From assembly GCA_025060325.1 (NCBI GenBank), contig JANXBW010000004.1, positions 150,705 to 214,704 of the forward strand: a stretch of DNA of 64,000 nucleotides. The letters run 5' to 3'. This document shows positions 18,400-27,845 of the stretch, one piece after another (the first letter of the stretch is position 1; each line of letters starts with the position of its first letter). The position numbers were made by a program, and so were the translations under genes. The DNA comes from Thermoguttaceae bacterium. Its GTDB lineage: Bacteria; Planctomycetota; Planctomycetia; Pirellulales; Thermoguttaceae. The notes below the pieces were generated by a model that saw only the letters and a list, made by a program, of their open reading frames with translations, searched no databases and was not told the origin of the DNA.

Positions 18400-19470
18400 A
18401 TGCTGGGGACTGAAAGTTCCGTTCTCCTTAAGAGCGTAAAAGGGCCTTTGGGCCCCCTGCAGAATGCTCGCCAGGGCGCCGATTCAACGTCCTGGAAAAG
18501 GCTTTTAGACTCGTGTTACACTTCCCTTCCGCGGTTCTTAAAACGAGTAGGTTTGGACCATCTTGCCTGCTCGCCTCAGCTTCGTCCGGGCGAACCGGCT
18601 GATGCCTTTGGGCTCCTTGTGCCTGAACCTTTTGCCCAGCGGATCAAACCCGGGGATCCGTACGATCCCCTGCTGAGGCAGGTGCTACCAACAGAATTGG
18701 AAACGCGGTCGGTACCTGGCTTTTCTCATGATCCGTTGCAAGAAAGTGCTCAGGCCGCCACGGGTGCCATCTTACGCAAATACCCTGGCCGATGCCTTGT
18801 GTTAACCACAGCTCGATGTGCCATCCACTGTCGGTTTTGTTTTCGCCGTTGCCGGGATTACCGGGGTGTTTTAGAAGAGCCTGGTTTGCTGGCCCATGGG
18901 ATCGACCTTATCGCAAAGGACTCGTCCATTCGCGAGGTTATCCTAAGCGGCGGGGATCCCTTGGTGCTGGACACCGCGGTGCTCACCGAGTTTTTGTCTG
19001 AGCTGGCAAGGATTGACCACATCAAACGTGTACGAATTCACTCGCGAGTACCTATCGTTTTGCCGCAGCGTGTTGACGAACAACTCGTAAATCTTTTCAC
19101 TTCTTACCGGCTCCCGCTTTTCTTGGTTGTCCACACAAACCACCCACTTGAGCTTGATGACGAAGTGGCGCGAGCCATCCGGCAGCTAGTTTCGGGCGGA
19201 ATACCGGTGCTCTCCCAAACCGTCCTTTTGCGTGGTGTCAACGATAAGGTGGAACCGCTGGTTGAACTTTTCGAAAGGCTACTCGACCTTCGAGTGGTGC
19301 CGTATTACCTCCACCAGCTCGATAGGGTTCAGGGGGCAGCCCATTTTGAAGTGAGTGTGGAGGAAGGCCTAAAACTTGTGGCCCGGTTGCGGGAAAGTCT
19401 CCCTGGCTACGCAGTGCCGCGCTATGTCCGCGAAGTGCCCGGTCTAAAGGCGAAGGAAATTCTCGGCTAA
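18400..19470 (+). CDS. epmB: EF-P (S)-beta-lysine-forming aminomutase (radical SAM)
   Basis: KamA-family lysine 2,3-aminomutase that makes beta-lysine for EpmA. The radical-SAM cluster motif is CAIHCRFC, with cysteines at 140, 144 and 147. ILSGGDPLVLD, RIHSRVPIVLPQRV and YYLHQLDRVQGAAHFEV are typical of the family. At 356 residues it is the size of E. coli EpmB rather than the longer catabolic KamA, and the efp/epmA context supports this. The ATG has only a weak ribosome-binding site; expression is divergent from efp. Confidence 0.92.
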   Translation: MLGTESSVLLKSVKGPLGPLQNARQGADSTSWKRLLDSCYTSLPRFLKRVGLDHLACSPQLRPGEPADAFGLLVPEPFAQRIKPGDPYDPLLRQVLPTELETRSVPGFSHDPLQESAQAATGAILRKYPGRCLVLTTARCAIHCRFCFRRCRDYRGVLEEPGLLAHGIDLIAKDSSIREVILSGGDPLVLDTAVLTEFLSELARIDHIKRVRIHSRVPIVLPQRVDEQLVNLFTSYRLPLFLVVHTNHPLELDDEVARAIRQLVSGGIPVLSQTVLLRGVNDKVEPLVELFERLLDLRVVPYYLHQLDRVQGAAHFEVSVEEGLKLVARLRESLPGYAVPRYVREVPGLKAKEILG

Positions 19471-19661
19471 AACTCGGTGAAAAGGGGGCGAATAGAAAAG
19501 GGGGACGCTAACCACCCCGGTAAACTCATGCCTGTAGTTCCACTCCGCTCGTCATTTTCCAGAGCAAACCGGAAAAAAGCGAGGCGGCCGGGCCGACGGG
19601 AAGAACCCCAATAAACGACATAATCACACCCGCCGGTGCCCAGCCGCCTTTTTTAAGATCC

Positions 19662-19700
19662 TTGGGCGCCGCGATCAACCTTAACGGATCGAGCGCCCAA
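19662..19700. other. strong hairpin between convergent genes
   Basis: TTGGGCGC (19662-19669) pairs perfectly with GCGCCCAA (19693-19700), and inside it CGATC (19672-19676) pairs with GATCG (19687-19691), leaving a 10-nt apical loop. It lies 35 bp beyond the stop of the minus-strand DUF1559 gene and about 190 bp beyond epmB. There is no U-tract on either strand, so it is more likely a 3'-end stabiliser or Rho-related structure than an intrinsic terminator. Confidence 0.5.
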
Positions 19701-19734
19701 CGCCAAGTCAAAGATCGATCAAGCTAAGCTTTCG

Positions 19735-20712
19735 CTAAAAGCTGCCCAACGGTTCGGCCCCCCGGGCGGTGCTGAGAGCCCGCCAAACCGCCAGATCAAT
19801 CGAATTGGAAATAAACCGGGCTGACCCATCGCACAGAGCCACTTGCACACCACCCGGATGTCGGCTGCGCGAAGCAAAGTTGGTCGGCTCGGTGCTGGTG
19901 CTGACGTCGCACGGCGGGTTCGGTGGCCTATTCTGGCAATAAGTCGCCGTGTAAATCCTGTCAGGGAGTGGACTGTTAGGTGCCAAGTAAGTGGTGAACC
20001 CGGAGGCATCACCCCACCAACTGAACCCGCGCAAATCAGTACCCTGACCGATGATGACTTCGCCGATCAAAAGGGTGTTGCTCAGCCCGTCAGTGATGGC
20101 GGAGAAATTCCGGGAACGGTTGGGGTTAACCTCTAACCAGCTCCCCGACGCGCGGACATAGTCAAACGGGGCGCCCCTATGAACTAGGGTAGGATCCGCT
20201 GGATGTGCTGAGCCTTCGGTGTACCAAATGATGGTATTCCCGTAATTTGCCGCGTAATTGTGGGACTTGATTTGACCAATCGGGTTATTGGGCATATCGC
20301 TGGGGCACAAGAAGGTTGGGATCACAGCGGTCGTCACCGGCAAGTTGGCCGGATGGTTATAGCGGTTTCTCCATGGGCGAGGGTTAGGCGGGTCGGGAAA
20401 ACCGTCCGAGCCTGTACCTTTCGGCCCGTGTTCATACTGCTGGAACAAATTGTTCAACTCAATAAACGGCAAGAGCGCCACCTTCCACGTACCCCAACAA
20501 CAGGCATAGGCTCCCACCATCACGGCGTTGTGGACGTCATGATAATTGTGGATGCCAAGAGCAATCTGTTTGATGTTGTTAAGGCATTGGCTGCGGCGGG
20601 CCGCCTCCCGGGCCGCCTGAACAGCCGGCAAAAGCAAGGCTATCAAAATACCGATGATGGCAATGACGACAAGCAACTCGACAAGCGTAAACGCAGATCT
20701 TCTCTTCACCAT
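19735..20712 (-). CDS. DUF1559 protein with prepilin-type N terminus
   Basis: Surface or periplasmic pseudopilin-like protein of the large planctomycete DUF1559 (SBP_bac_10) family; function unknown. Residues 8-40 form the type IV prepilin methylation site and hydrophobic helix ([20 protein letters not shown], then [13 protein letters not shown]). The body carries the usual YNHPANLPVTTAVIPTFLCP segment and DGLSNTLLIGE, and the C-terminal VQVALCDGSARFIS. Start ATG 20712 follows GGGGAGG. Length (325) is typical. A second family member is at 35116-36033. The lipoprotein gene 268 bp upstream on the same strand is a common companion of these genes. Confidence 0.9.
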   Translation of the reverse strand: MVKRRSAFTLVELLVVIAIIGILIALLLPAVQAAREAARRSQCLNNIKQIALGIHNYHDVHNAVMVGAYACCWGTWKVALLPFIELNNLFQQYEHGPKGTGSDGFPDPPNPRPWRNRYNHPANLPVTTAVIPTFLCPSDMPNNPIGQIKSHNYAANYGNTIIWYTEGSAHPADPTLVHRGAPFDYVRASGSWLEVNPNRSRNFSAITDGLSNTLLIGEVIIGQGTDLRGFSWWGDASGFTTYLAPNSPLPDRIYTATYCQNRPPNPPCDVSTSTEPTNFASRSRHPGGVQVALCDGSARFISNSIDLAVWRALSTARGAEPLGSF

Positions 20713-20980
20713 GGCAAGACCTCCCCGGGCTAGAGATAACTAAACCCACCGCAAAACCTCGGACCTCAGCCGCCCCACTGAGGCTCCCATAGAAACCATT
20801 GGGATAAGGACATGCCCACTCGAGAAGACGACCCCAGACTGGTCACTCCGCGGTAGCCCAAGAACCAAACCCTAACCGCCGCCTCTACGACGACCGAACC
20901 TGAATGAAATCCCGGCCTACCTCCCCCTGAGCGCCCAGAATTTAATCGTGAAGCCCGTTAGACAACTTCCCTATGTAATT

Positions 20981-21409
20981 TTACGGGATGTTGAACTCAA
21001 ACATGGCGCTTGACTGACCTGGTTTGATCTCCACCTCTTGAGTGCTCTGAGCGCCCCACTCGGGGGGAATCCGCTCCTCTGCGACCACCGACGAATCTCC
21101 GGGCGCCTCGCCCGGCGCTACCTGGGGGCCACCTGCCGGGGCTGAGAAACGCACTCGATAACGCCCCGGGGGCAATCCCTGGTCAGCCGGAATGCTAAAC
21201 TTTCCGTTGGTAATCTGTGCCCCAGCCATGAGCTGCTTAGAAGGGTCCACAGATGTAAACGTAACCGTGCCGCGGTCCAACGGCTGACCTTTGAGAGTGA
21301 CGGTTCCGGAAATGGCGACCTTGCCTCCCGCGCCGGCTCCTCCGCACCCACCGTTTAAAACTGCTAAGATTAGGCAGAACAGCAGACTACCGACGAGAAT
21401 TCGATTCAT
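20981..21409 (-). CDS. small lipoprotein, carboxypeptidase-regulatory-like fold
   Basis: 142 residues with a signal peptide ending in the lipobox LNGGC (Cys about 22), so likely anchored in a membrane. The mature part is one beta-sandwich: KVAISGTVTLKGQPLDRGTV, then NGKFSIPADQGLPPGRYRVRF and VEIKPGQSSAMFEFNIP, the pattern of carboxypeptidase-regulatory/transthyretin-like domains. Such small lipoproteins are frequent next to DUF1559 genes in planctomycetes, as here. ATG 21409 follows GGAGA. Function unknown; a surface-assembly role is inference. Confidence 0.75.
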   Translation of the reverse strand: MNRILVGSLLFCLILAVLNGGCGGAGAGGKVAISGTVTLKGQPLDRGTVTFTSVDPSKQLMAGAQITNGKFSIPADQGLPPGRYRVRFSAPAGGPQVAPGEAPGDSSVVAEERIPPEWGAQSTQEVEIKPGQSSAMFEFNIP

Positions 21410-21872
21410 GAGACTGTCTCCAGATTTACTAAGTCAACACCCGATCCCCAATCCCGGTAGCAAACCCAATATAGATGCCTCAATATTTTCAGCCTGCTGC
21501 AATGTTTGTCAAGTTGCCCCGAAAATTAATGCGTGACCCGTTTTTGCTACCCGTCAACCTTCCCCAGGCAATTCTCCCCCAAGTGCTTATCTAGACCAGC
21601 CGCCGAAACCGTTTTGAGGTGAACTTTCTTAGAGCATCGCGCAGCCAGTACCATGAAACTTCTACCCAGAACCATACTACAACCCTGCTTCTATGAAATT
21701 TTGAACAGGAATAAACCGCAAAAAAGTGAGCCTCGGGGCCTGGCGGTCACCTCCTCGGCTTGCTTGTTTCCTGCCTAGCCCTGGAGTACAACCCAAGATC
21801 GGGGCAAAGGGAGCGAGGATTGCGGATGGGTCGGCTGTGGTGGGGTCAATTCCTAGCTACGAGGGTAGACAC
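21410..21872. other. divergent intergenic region, 463 bp
   Basis: No gene recognised. The downstream frame stays open to 21726, but that part has no signal or domain and the better start is 21873. Confidence 0.4.
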
Positions 21873-23084
21873 ATGTTGTGGAAACTTCTTGCAAGTGCTT
21901 GGACCAGAAGAAATGAGCCCCCCGGCGTAGTTTGGCTTATGGGGGTAGTTGTGGGAGCGATGTGGGCGGGACAATTTACCGTGGAAGCGCAGCCACCCCG
22001 CCGGCCGCCCGGCGATCAATTCCCCGCTCAGGAAGGCATGGGGCCGGTGCCGCGAGAATTTGGGCCGCGCGAGGGAGTCCCCAATTTTCCCGGTGCACCT
22101 CGCGAGGGCCCCGGAGGGCCTCCCGGAGAAATGCCGCTGCTTGAGGCCTCGGGAATCATTCAGGCAGTCGGCCCCGGGATGATTCGCATTGTGACTCCCG
22201 AGGGGCAGGCCTGGGTCCTGCAAGTTGCACCCGATGCCAAGGTGGAGGTGCTGGGGCCCGCAACCCGGGAAGTTCTCCGCCCGGGCCAGCTAGTGCGATT
22301 TGTTGCGGAAGTAGACCGGCGGAAGGGCACGGTTGAATCGCCAGTTGAGTCGATCTTGATATTCACCGTGAACTATTCAAAAGCGGAGACGCAGCCTGGG
22401 GTGTTCCCCGAGGCTACTGGACAAGAAGGGCCCCCTGGGGTTGCGGCGCCGGAAGGGGGCGCCCTAGTGCCGGATGGAGTGCGGCGGACCCCTCCCCCCG
22501 GCTCTGGCCGGTCGCGGATGGGGAGGAAGCCTAGTGGGGCTAACGGGGAAGCACTCCCGCCGATAGTGCGACTGGACATCCGCGGTCGTCTTTCTGGGAT
22601 TACCCGCCAGGGGCGGCTGGTCGTTTCTCCGCCGCCAAACATTTATCTGCGGGGGCCCATCGAAATCAGCCTTGCTGACCAGGCCGACATTCGTGTCGAC
22701 ATCTCCCAGCCCCAGGCTTACACCATGGCCAGCCCGGGAGATCGGGTCCGGGCGAAAGGTTTTCAGGTCGGCCCCAATGCCGGAGTCGTGTCCGAAGTGG
22801 TGATCGAATTAGCAACGCCTCTTGGCAATAAGCCCGATTCAGGTGCTGACCGATCGCGCGAGGCTGGTAGTCGAGGTGGGGGTGCTCGGGAACCATCGGG
22901 ACGAGCACGGCGCGCGGAGGATGGGGCAACAACTCCCAAATCGGGGGGCTCTTCGAGCGTTCGCGCCCGGGAAGAGGGTGCAAAGGAATCGGGGCCGAAG
23001 GAGTCTGACCGTACAGATTCTGAAAAGGAGAGAGGACCTGCCGGCGAGGGGACCGAAGCCCCGATGGGCGAGAGAGATGGGTAG
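21873..23084 (+). CDS. secreted two-domain protein with charged low-complexity tail
   Basis: 403 residues from ATG 21873, chosen because GAGGGTAG precedes it with good spacing. A hydrophobic segment (GVVWLMGVVVGAMWAGQF, about residues 18-35) is a signal peptide or anchor. A Pro/Gly-rich linker follows. Two beta-rich segments look related: one around SGIIQAVGPGMIRIVTPEGQ and another around GRLSGITRQGRLVVSPPP, each ending in a nucleic-acid-fold-like strand set (VEVLGPATREVLRPGQLVRF; RVDISQPQAYTMASPGDRVR). The last 90 residues are Ser/Gly/Arg/Glu repeats. I recognise no named family; function unknown. Confidence 0.7.
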   Translation: MLWKLLASAWTRRNEPPGVVWLMGVVVGAMWAGQFTVEAQPPRRPPGDQFPAQEGMGPVPREFGPREGVPNFPGAPREGPGGPPGEMPLLEASGIIQAVGPGMIRIVTPEGQAWVLQVAPDAKVEVLGPATREVLRPGQLVRFVAEVDRRKGTVESPVESILIFTVNYSKAETQPGVFPEATGQEGPPGVAAPEGGALVPDGVRRTPPPGSGRSRMGRKPSGANGEALPPIVRLDIRGRLSGITRQGRLVVSPPPNIYLRGPIEISLADQADIRVDISQPQAYTMASPGDRVRAKGFQVGPNAGVVSEVVIELATPLGNKPDSGADRSREAGSRGGGAREPSGRARRAEDGATTPKSGGSSSVRAREEGAKESGPKESDRTDSEKERGPAGEGTEAPMGERDG

Positions 23085-24060
23085 GCCCGTCCCGATACCC
23101 CGACAGGACACCCCTACTGCATCCCCTGGGTGGTGCCTCGGGGTGCCGCGCTCAAGTTCCAAGGCCGCCGGCCACTTTGGTTCCGGTGCGTCGCCACCTT
23201 TTGAGAGGCACCCGAAAAGTCTTCACAGGGACTTTCCCGGGCGTGTTGTCAGGTCCAAGAAGGGTCGGTTGAAAACCGGGTAGGCGGTCTGGGTGCGAGC
23301 TTTTCTTTGAAAAGCCGCGAATGACGATTCGGCGGCACATTTGCCGGGGTAAGCCGAGGAAAAGCCTGTGTGGCGCGTTTTTCGGTGGTACCCGACCAGG
23401 TCCCCATGTTGCGCGGAGGCTACCCGTGCGTCGCCATGACCATGCCTACCCAGCTTATCTAAACCGGTTTGGCCTTGTGGGACAGCTTGAACTGGTCCCG
23501 CGGAGTCAGGGCCAATAGCTGTCAATTCTCCGGCAACTTTTCCTTGCTGATTCGACTCCACCCACTATTGATCTACCAGCTCGGCAGCCGCGAGGTGCTC
23601 TTACTTAAAACAAATCCGGGCTACGAAGCAAAGAGGCTGCCACCAAACCGATTCCTCGATTTAACGGGCCACAAATCGGCAGATTTTTGGGGGCCAAAAA
23701 TCGGCCGACTCGAATGCACCATTTAGACATGCTCGCCGTACCTAACCCCAGGGGCGGCCCGGAACGAGTAAATTGCTAGCGACTCGAAAATGAATAGAAT
23801 GGCGACTGATTCTGGGAAATCTCCGAGCTATCTAGACGGGTGAGAAGGGATAGTCTGAGCAGTCTATCGAGACCTTGTGGGAGAAGAAGTCTGGCGGATT
23901 AGCGTAACCTTGAGAACTGATTGCTGGCTCGATCGCGGGTGCTTGAAATGGGCGCCGATACTAAATCCGTAGCCGCTCCCGCCCGCTTCCGCTCTGACAG
24001 GATAGCCGACTGCTTTTGCGATCGGCGGGCTCCAGATTTGCCCTGTGAGATTCTGGTTTG
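23085..24060. other. 976-bp intergenic gap
   Basis: No gene supported in any frame. Its only clear structure is the near-perfect hairpin at 23676-23708. Confidence 0.5.
23676..23708. repeat. 15-bp inverted repeat with 3-nt loop
   Basis: TCGGCAGATTTTTGG (23676-23690) and CCAAAAATCGGCCGA (23694-23708) form a stem with 14 of 15 pairs and a GGG loop. There is no U-tract after it on either strand, and it lies about 590 bp after one gene and 350 bp before the next. An RNA hairpin, a protein-binding palindrome or the remnant of a small mobile element are all possible. Confidence 0.6.
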
Positions 24061-26430
24061 ATGACTAACCGTTCCTACATTCGTCGTGCTTCCTGGACTT
24101 TGGGAGGCATCCTGCTTTTCCTCCCGTTTTTGGTTTGGGGGGCGGCCGGCAGTATGATCCGCGTTCAAAACGCCCCCGCTTTTTGGCTCCCTGAGCATTT
24201 TCCCGAACGCCAAACTTTCTCAGATTTCTCCCGGCGGTTTGGAATCTTGGACTCTGTCCTGGTTAGCTGGGAGGATTGCACAGTTGACGATCAGCGCCTC
24301 GTCGCTTTTGCCGAGCGCGTCAGATCGCTGGGCCTGGGAGATGGCAGTGTCTCGGGACCCAGACTTTTCCCGGAAGTTCTTACGGGGTACGAGGCGGTTC
24401 GCGACCTTATGCGCGAACCCCTTCGCCTCAGTCGGGAGGCGGCCTTACGGCGTCTTCGGGGTGTCCTTGTCGGGCAAGATGGCCTGGCGAGCTGTGCCTT
24501 GGTAATGCTGAGCCCTGAGGCAGGACGGGATCGGGAAAACACGATCGCGCTACTTCGCCAGGCCGCCCGCGAGGCAACCGGTCTAAGCGACGAGGACATC
24601 TACCTGGCCGGCTCAATTGTCGACGGGGCCGTCGTAGACCGGGAAAGCGTCCGGGTCATGACGGTTTACGGACTGCCTGCAGCAGTCCTGTCGCTTGTTG
24701 TCTGCTACCTCTGTCTTAGGTCGTGGATTCAAACCCTGGCAGTTGTCGCAGTCGCAACCATCGGTCAAGGTCTCGTCCTGGCTCTCGTTTGGTTTTCCGG
24801 CCTTACCATGAACGCCGTTTTGGCGGTCATGGCTCCGCTTGTCTTCGTGGTGACGATTTCTGGGGGAATTCACCTATCTAATTACTTTACTGAGGAATGG
24901 AACTCGAAAGGGAGCAAAGACCCCATAGCTGCCGCCATCGCAGCCGGGTGGGTGCCCTGTTTGATAGCTGCACTCACCACTGCCATCGGAACTTTTTCTT
25001 TGGTGGCAAGCCAAATTACCCCGGTTCGGCATTTTGGCATCATTGCCAGCATCGGTATTTTGGTTTGTCTCGTACTGCTTTTCTTGGTTCTGCCTGGGGC
25101 GATGGAAGCCCGACTTATTTGGTGTCAGAATCACGCCGACGCAGCTCGGCATCCTCCTCACCCTCTTCGCGCACCCCATGGTTGGGGACTTGGGCGACTT
25201 GGAGGCCAGCTGTTTTCTCTTGCGGGCTGGAAAGTCCGGGTCTGGGAGGTTTGGGGCCGGGTGGTTGTACGTTATTGGCCGTGGGTACTTGCCGGCTGCG
25301 CTTTTGCCACAGCGTACACGGCACTTGGCATCCCTCGGTTGCGGACTTCAGTGAACGTTCGCAACCTCTTGGTTCCGGAAAGTCCAGTCCTAGCTCAATA
25401 CCGTTGGCTAGAGGAAAAGATCGGTCCCTTGGTGCCGGTCGAACTTGTGGTGCGATTCGACTCGGAGTGTTCCTTGGACATACTCCAGCGGGTGGAACTG
25501 ATTCGGGAGATTGAGGCAGCAATGAGCCAGGTGCCGGAGGTTGGTGGCGTGATCTCCGCTGCCTCGTTTCTTCCTCCAGCACCGGCAAGTGGGGGTGCCC
25601 GAAGTACTCTGCGTCGCACTGTTTTTAAGAATCGGCTAGAGGCTAGACTCGAGCAGTTGGCCCGGGCGCACTGGTTCGCCCAGGACGATTTGGGGCAGTG
25701 GTGGCGAATAAGTGCTCGTCTCCCCGCCTTTTCGGATCGGGATTATGCCGTCCATTTGCACGAGATCGAAAAGCGCGTCCACGTGGTCTTGGCGTCGCAT
25801 TCCTCGACTGGAGTCCACATCATCCCGACCGGCTTGACCGTGCTTGTTGAAAGGGCCCAGCAAGCGCTTCTCCAAGGAATGCTGCTTAGCTTCCTGAGCG
25901 CTTTCTTAATCGTGGCGGTCGTATTGGCCATTGTTCTTCGCGGAGTAGTGATCTCCGGGGTAGCCATGCTCCCCAACATTTTCCCCTCGGTGTTGGTTTT
26001 TGGCCTGCTAGGGCTGCAAGACATCAGGATCGATCTTGGCTCCGTCATGACCGCCAGTATCGCTCTTGGTATCGCTGTTGACGGAACGGTCCATTACCTC
26101 ACCTGGTTCCAGCGAGAGCTAGACCGTGGTTCCTCGATATCGCAAGCGGTACGACGCGCTTTCCATCATTGCGCTTGGGCTATGGTCCAAGCCACGTTAG
26201 TGTGCGTAGTGGGATTCCTGTTGTTTGTGGGAAGCAGTTTCTTGCCGATGCGGCGCTTCGCGACGACTCTGGTGCAGTTGCTCATCGCAGCATTGGTGGG
26301 GGACTTAGTTCTGCTTCCCGCACTACTACTGAGTCCGCTCGGTCAATGGCTCTTTGCCCGAAAGTCGGCCCCTGCAGTTTTGCCTGTGGCTCCCTGTGTT
26401 AGTTTACCTGTGGAGACAGTAGGTAAATGA
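24061..26430 (+). CDS. RND/MMPL-family exporter
   Basis: Inner-membrane exporter of 789 residues with the duplicated MMPL layout: a first membrane helix (about 10-30), a periplasmic domain (30-200), a helix bundle (about 200-340), then the same order again (helix about 400, periplasmic domain 420-590, bundle 595-770). Family-like motifs are MAPLVFVVTISGGIHLSNYF in the first half and SIALGIAVDGTVHYLTWF in the second, each with the buried polar residue of the proton path. The start is ATG 24061, one codon after a TTG. The final ATGA overlaps the next gene, a membrane glycosyltransferase, suggesting export of a glycolipid or related lipid. The substrate is inferred only. Confidence 0.85.
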   Translation: MTNRSYIRRASWTLGGILLFLPFLVWGAAGSMIRVQNAPAFWLPEHFPERQTFSDFSRRFGILDSVLVSWEDCTVDDQRLVAFAERVRSLGLGDGSVSGPRLFPEVLTGYEAVRDLMREPLRLSREAALRRLRGVLVGQDGLASCALVMLSPEAGRDRENTIALLRQAAREATGLSDEDIYLAGSIVDGAVVDRESVRVMTVYGLPAAVLSLVVCYLCLRSWIQTLAVVAVATIGQGLVLALVWFSGLTMNAVLAVMAPLVFVVTISGGIHLSNYFTEEWNSKGSKDPIAAAIAAGWVPCLIAALTTAIGTFSLVASQITPVRHFGIIASIGILVCLVLLFLVLPGAMEARLIWCQNHADAARHPPHPLRAPHGWGLGRLGGQLFSLAGWKVRVWEVWGRVVVRYWPWVLAGCAFATAYTALGIPRLRTSVNVRNLLVPESPVLAQYRWLEEKIGPLVPVELVVRFDSECSLDILQRVELIREIEAAMSQVPEVGGVISAASFLPPAPASGGARSTLRRTVFKNRLEARLEQLARAHWFAQDDLGQWWRISARLPAFSDRDYAVHLHEIEKRVHVVLASHSSTGVHIIPTGLTVLVERAQQALLQGMLLSFLSAFLIVAVVLAIVLRGVVISGVAMLPNIFPSVLVFGLLGLQDIRIDLGSVMTASIALGIAVDGTVHYLTWFQRELDRGSSISQAVRRAFHHCAWAMVQATLVCVVGFLLFVGSSFLPMRRFATTLVQLLIAALVGDLVLLPALLLSPLGQWLFARKSAPAVLPVAPCVSLPVETVGK

Positions 26431-27845
26431 CACCCTTGGCCCTTGGGCTAGCCCTCATTTTGGCATTGGTCTTCCTGGTGCAACTGCCACCGATTGTCGC
26501 ATTTATCCGGACGCTCCGGCGGGGCATGGGGGTAACGTGCCAAGCCGGCCTGGATGCTCGGCCTATTGAGCGACACATTGAGGCAGCTGTCGAGGCCACT
26601 GCGGAGCGGAAGCAGGTCGCTCGCCGGCAAAGGGGTGGCTCGGCAGTCGCTGTGCTGGAAAGGCCGACCGTGGAGAGCACGAGCGCTGAACCAGCTCCTC
26701 GGGCAGTTTGTGTGCTTTGTTTACGTGGGCGCGATCCATTTCTTGCGGAGTGTCTTCGAGGGCTTCTGCTGCAGGAATATCCCGATTATGACGTGCTAAT
26801 TGTTGTGGACTCTGAAACAGACCCAGCTTTGGGGACAGTCCGCGCTATCCTGCGGGAGATCCCCGCGGACGAACGGAAGGCACGCGATGTGTGGATCGAG
26901 ACAATCGACCAGATCTACCCTTATTGTGCACTAAAGGGGAGCGCCCTTATTCATGCTGCCCGGGTTATTCGGCATCAGCCATACGAGGTAGTGGCCCTTC
27001 TTGATGCCGACACCGTTCCTCATCGGACTTGGTTGGCCGAACTGGTAGCGCCGTTTACCAACCCGAAGATCGGTGTCACCTCGGGAAACCGTTGGTACAT
27101 GCCGAAGGATTCGGGGTGGGGAAGCCTCGTTCGCTACGTGTGGAACGTTGGGGCCGTGGTTCAGATGTTTTGGAACCATTTCACCTGGGGCGGAAGCGTC
27201 GCTTTACGGAAAGAGCTTTTCTGCGATCGTGAACTTTCCGCTCGGTGGCGCCGCTCTCTTTCTACAGATACGGTCATTTATCAAGTGGCAAAGCACCATG
27301 GCTGGGACACCTGCTTTGTACCGACGATCCTAATGGTCAACAGGGAAAGTTGCTCCTTAAGGCGGCTTTTCCCGTGGATAACGCGGCAAATCCTGGTAGG
27401 AAAACTATACCATCCCGGTTGGCCGTGGGTTCTGGGTCACGGCCTGGGAACAACATTTTTCCTTGCTGTCGCTATCCTTTTCGCGGTGTGGGCTTTAGTT
27501 CAGAGCAGTTGGCTCCCCTTCTTCATCGTCCTGGCATCTCTGCTCGGTTATTGGATCGGAAATATCGGCATCGTATACGCCATGGAAAAAGCCGTGGCGC
27601 AAATCGTTAAGCTGCAGGGTCAAGACCCCCGCTGGCTAACTCCTAAGGTGTGGGTGAAGCTTATCTTAGCAATGCCTGTCACGCAGTTTTTTAACGCGGT
27701 GGCGATTTTGGCAACCTTCTTCGTACGGAAGGTGAGCTGGCGGGGAATTGTTTACAGGCTTAAAGGTAGGCGGATCGAAATGGAAGCCTATCGCCCGTTC
27801 GCACCGGCCGTAGCCGGGGTAACAAGCGGTACTCAGTCCTTATAG
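26427..27845 (+). CDS. membrane-bound family 2/21-type glycosyltransferase
   Basis: 472 residues, with an N-terminal membrane helix (4-24), a cytoplasmic GT-A domain and three or four C-terminal helices (about 330-440). Catalytic landmarks are VVDSETDPA (D1), ALLDADTVPH (D2, the metal-binding DAD), and STDTVIYQVAKHHG (D3), then RRLFPWITRQI, which resembles the Q/RxxRW region of processive or lipid-linked transferases such as ceramide glucosyltransferases. The start ATG overlaps the stop of the MMPL gene by four bases, so translation is coupled. A lipid acceptor is probable; the sugar is unknown. Confidence 0.85.
   Translation: MTPLALGLALILALVFLVQLPPIVAFIRTLRRGMGVTCQAGLDARPIERHIEAAVEATAERKQVARRQRGGSAVAVLERPTVESTSAEPAPRAVCVLCLRGRDPFLAECLRGLLLQEYPDYDVLIVVDSETDPALGTVRAILREIPADERKARDVWIETIDQIYPYCALKGSALIHAARVIRHQPYEVVALLDADTVPHRTWLAELVAPFTNPKIGVTSGNRWYMPKDSGWGSLVRYVWNVGAVVQMFWNHFTWGGSVALRKELFCDRELSARWRRSLSTDTVIYQVAKHHGWDTCFVPTILMVNRESCSLRRLFPWITRQILVGKLYHPGWPWVLGHGLGTTFFLAVAILFAVWALVQSSWLPFFIVLASLLGYWIGNIGIVYAMEKAVAQIVKLQGQDPRWLTPKVWVKLILAMPVTQFFNAVAILATFFVRKVSWRGIVYRLKGRRIEMEAYRPFAPAVAGVTSGTQSL

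Noticed and set aside
19526..19711. A 61-codon minus-strand frame after the DUF1559 gene
   Set aside because: It needs a TTG start, has no ribosome-binding site, lacks family features and overlaps a strong hairpin.
21726..21872. Longer N terminus for the secreted two-domain protein
   Set aside because: It would bury the signal peptide 50 residues in and has no ribosome-binding site, while ATG 21873 has a good one.
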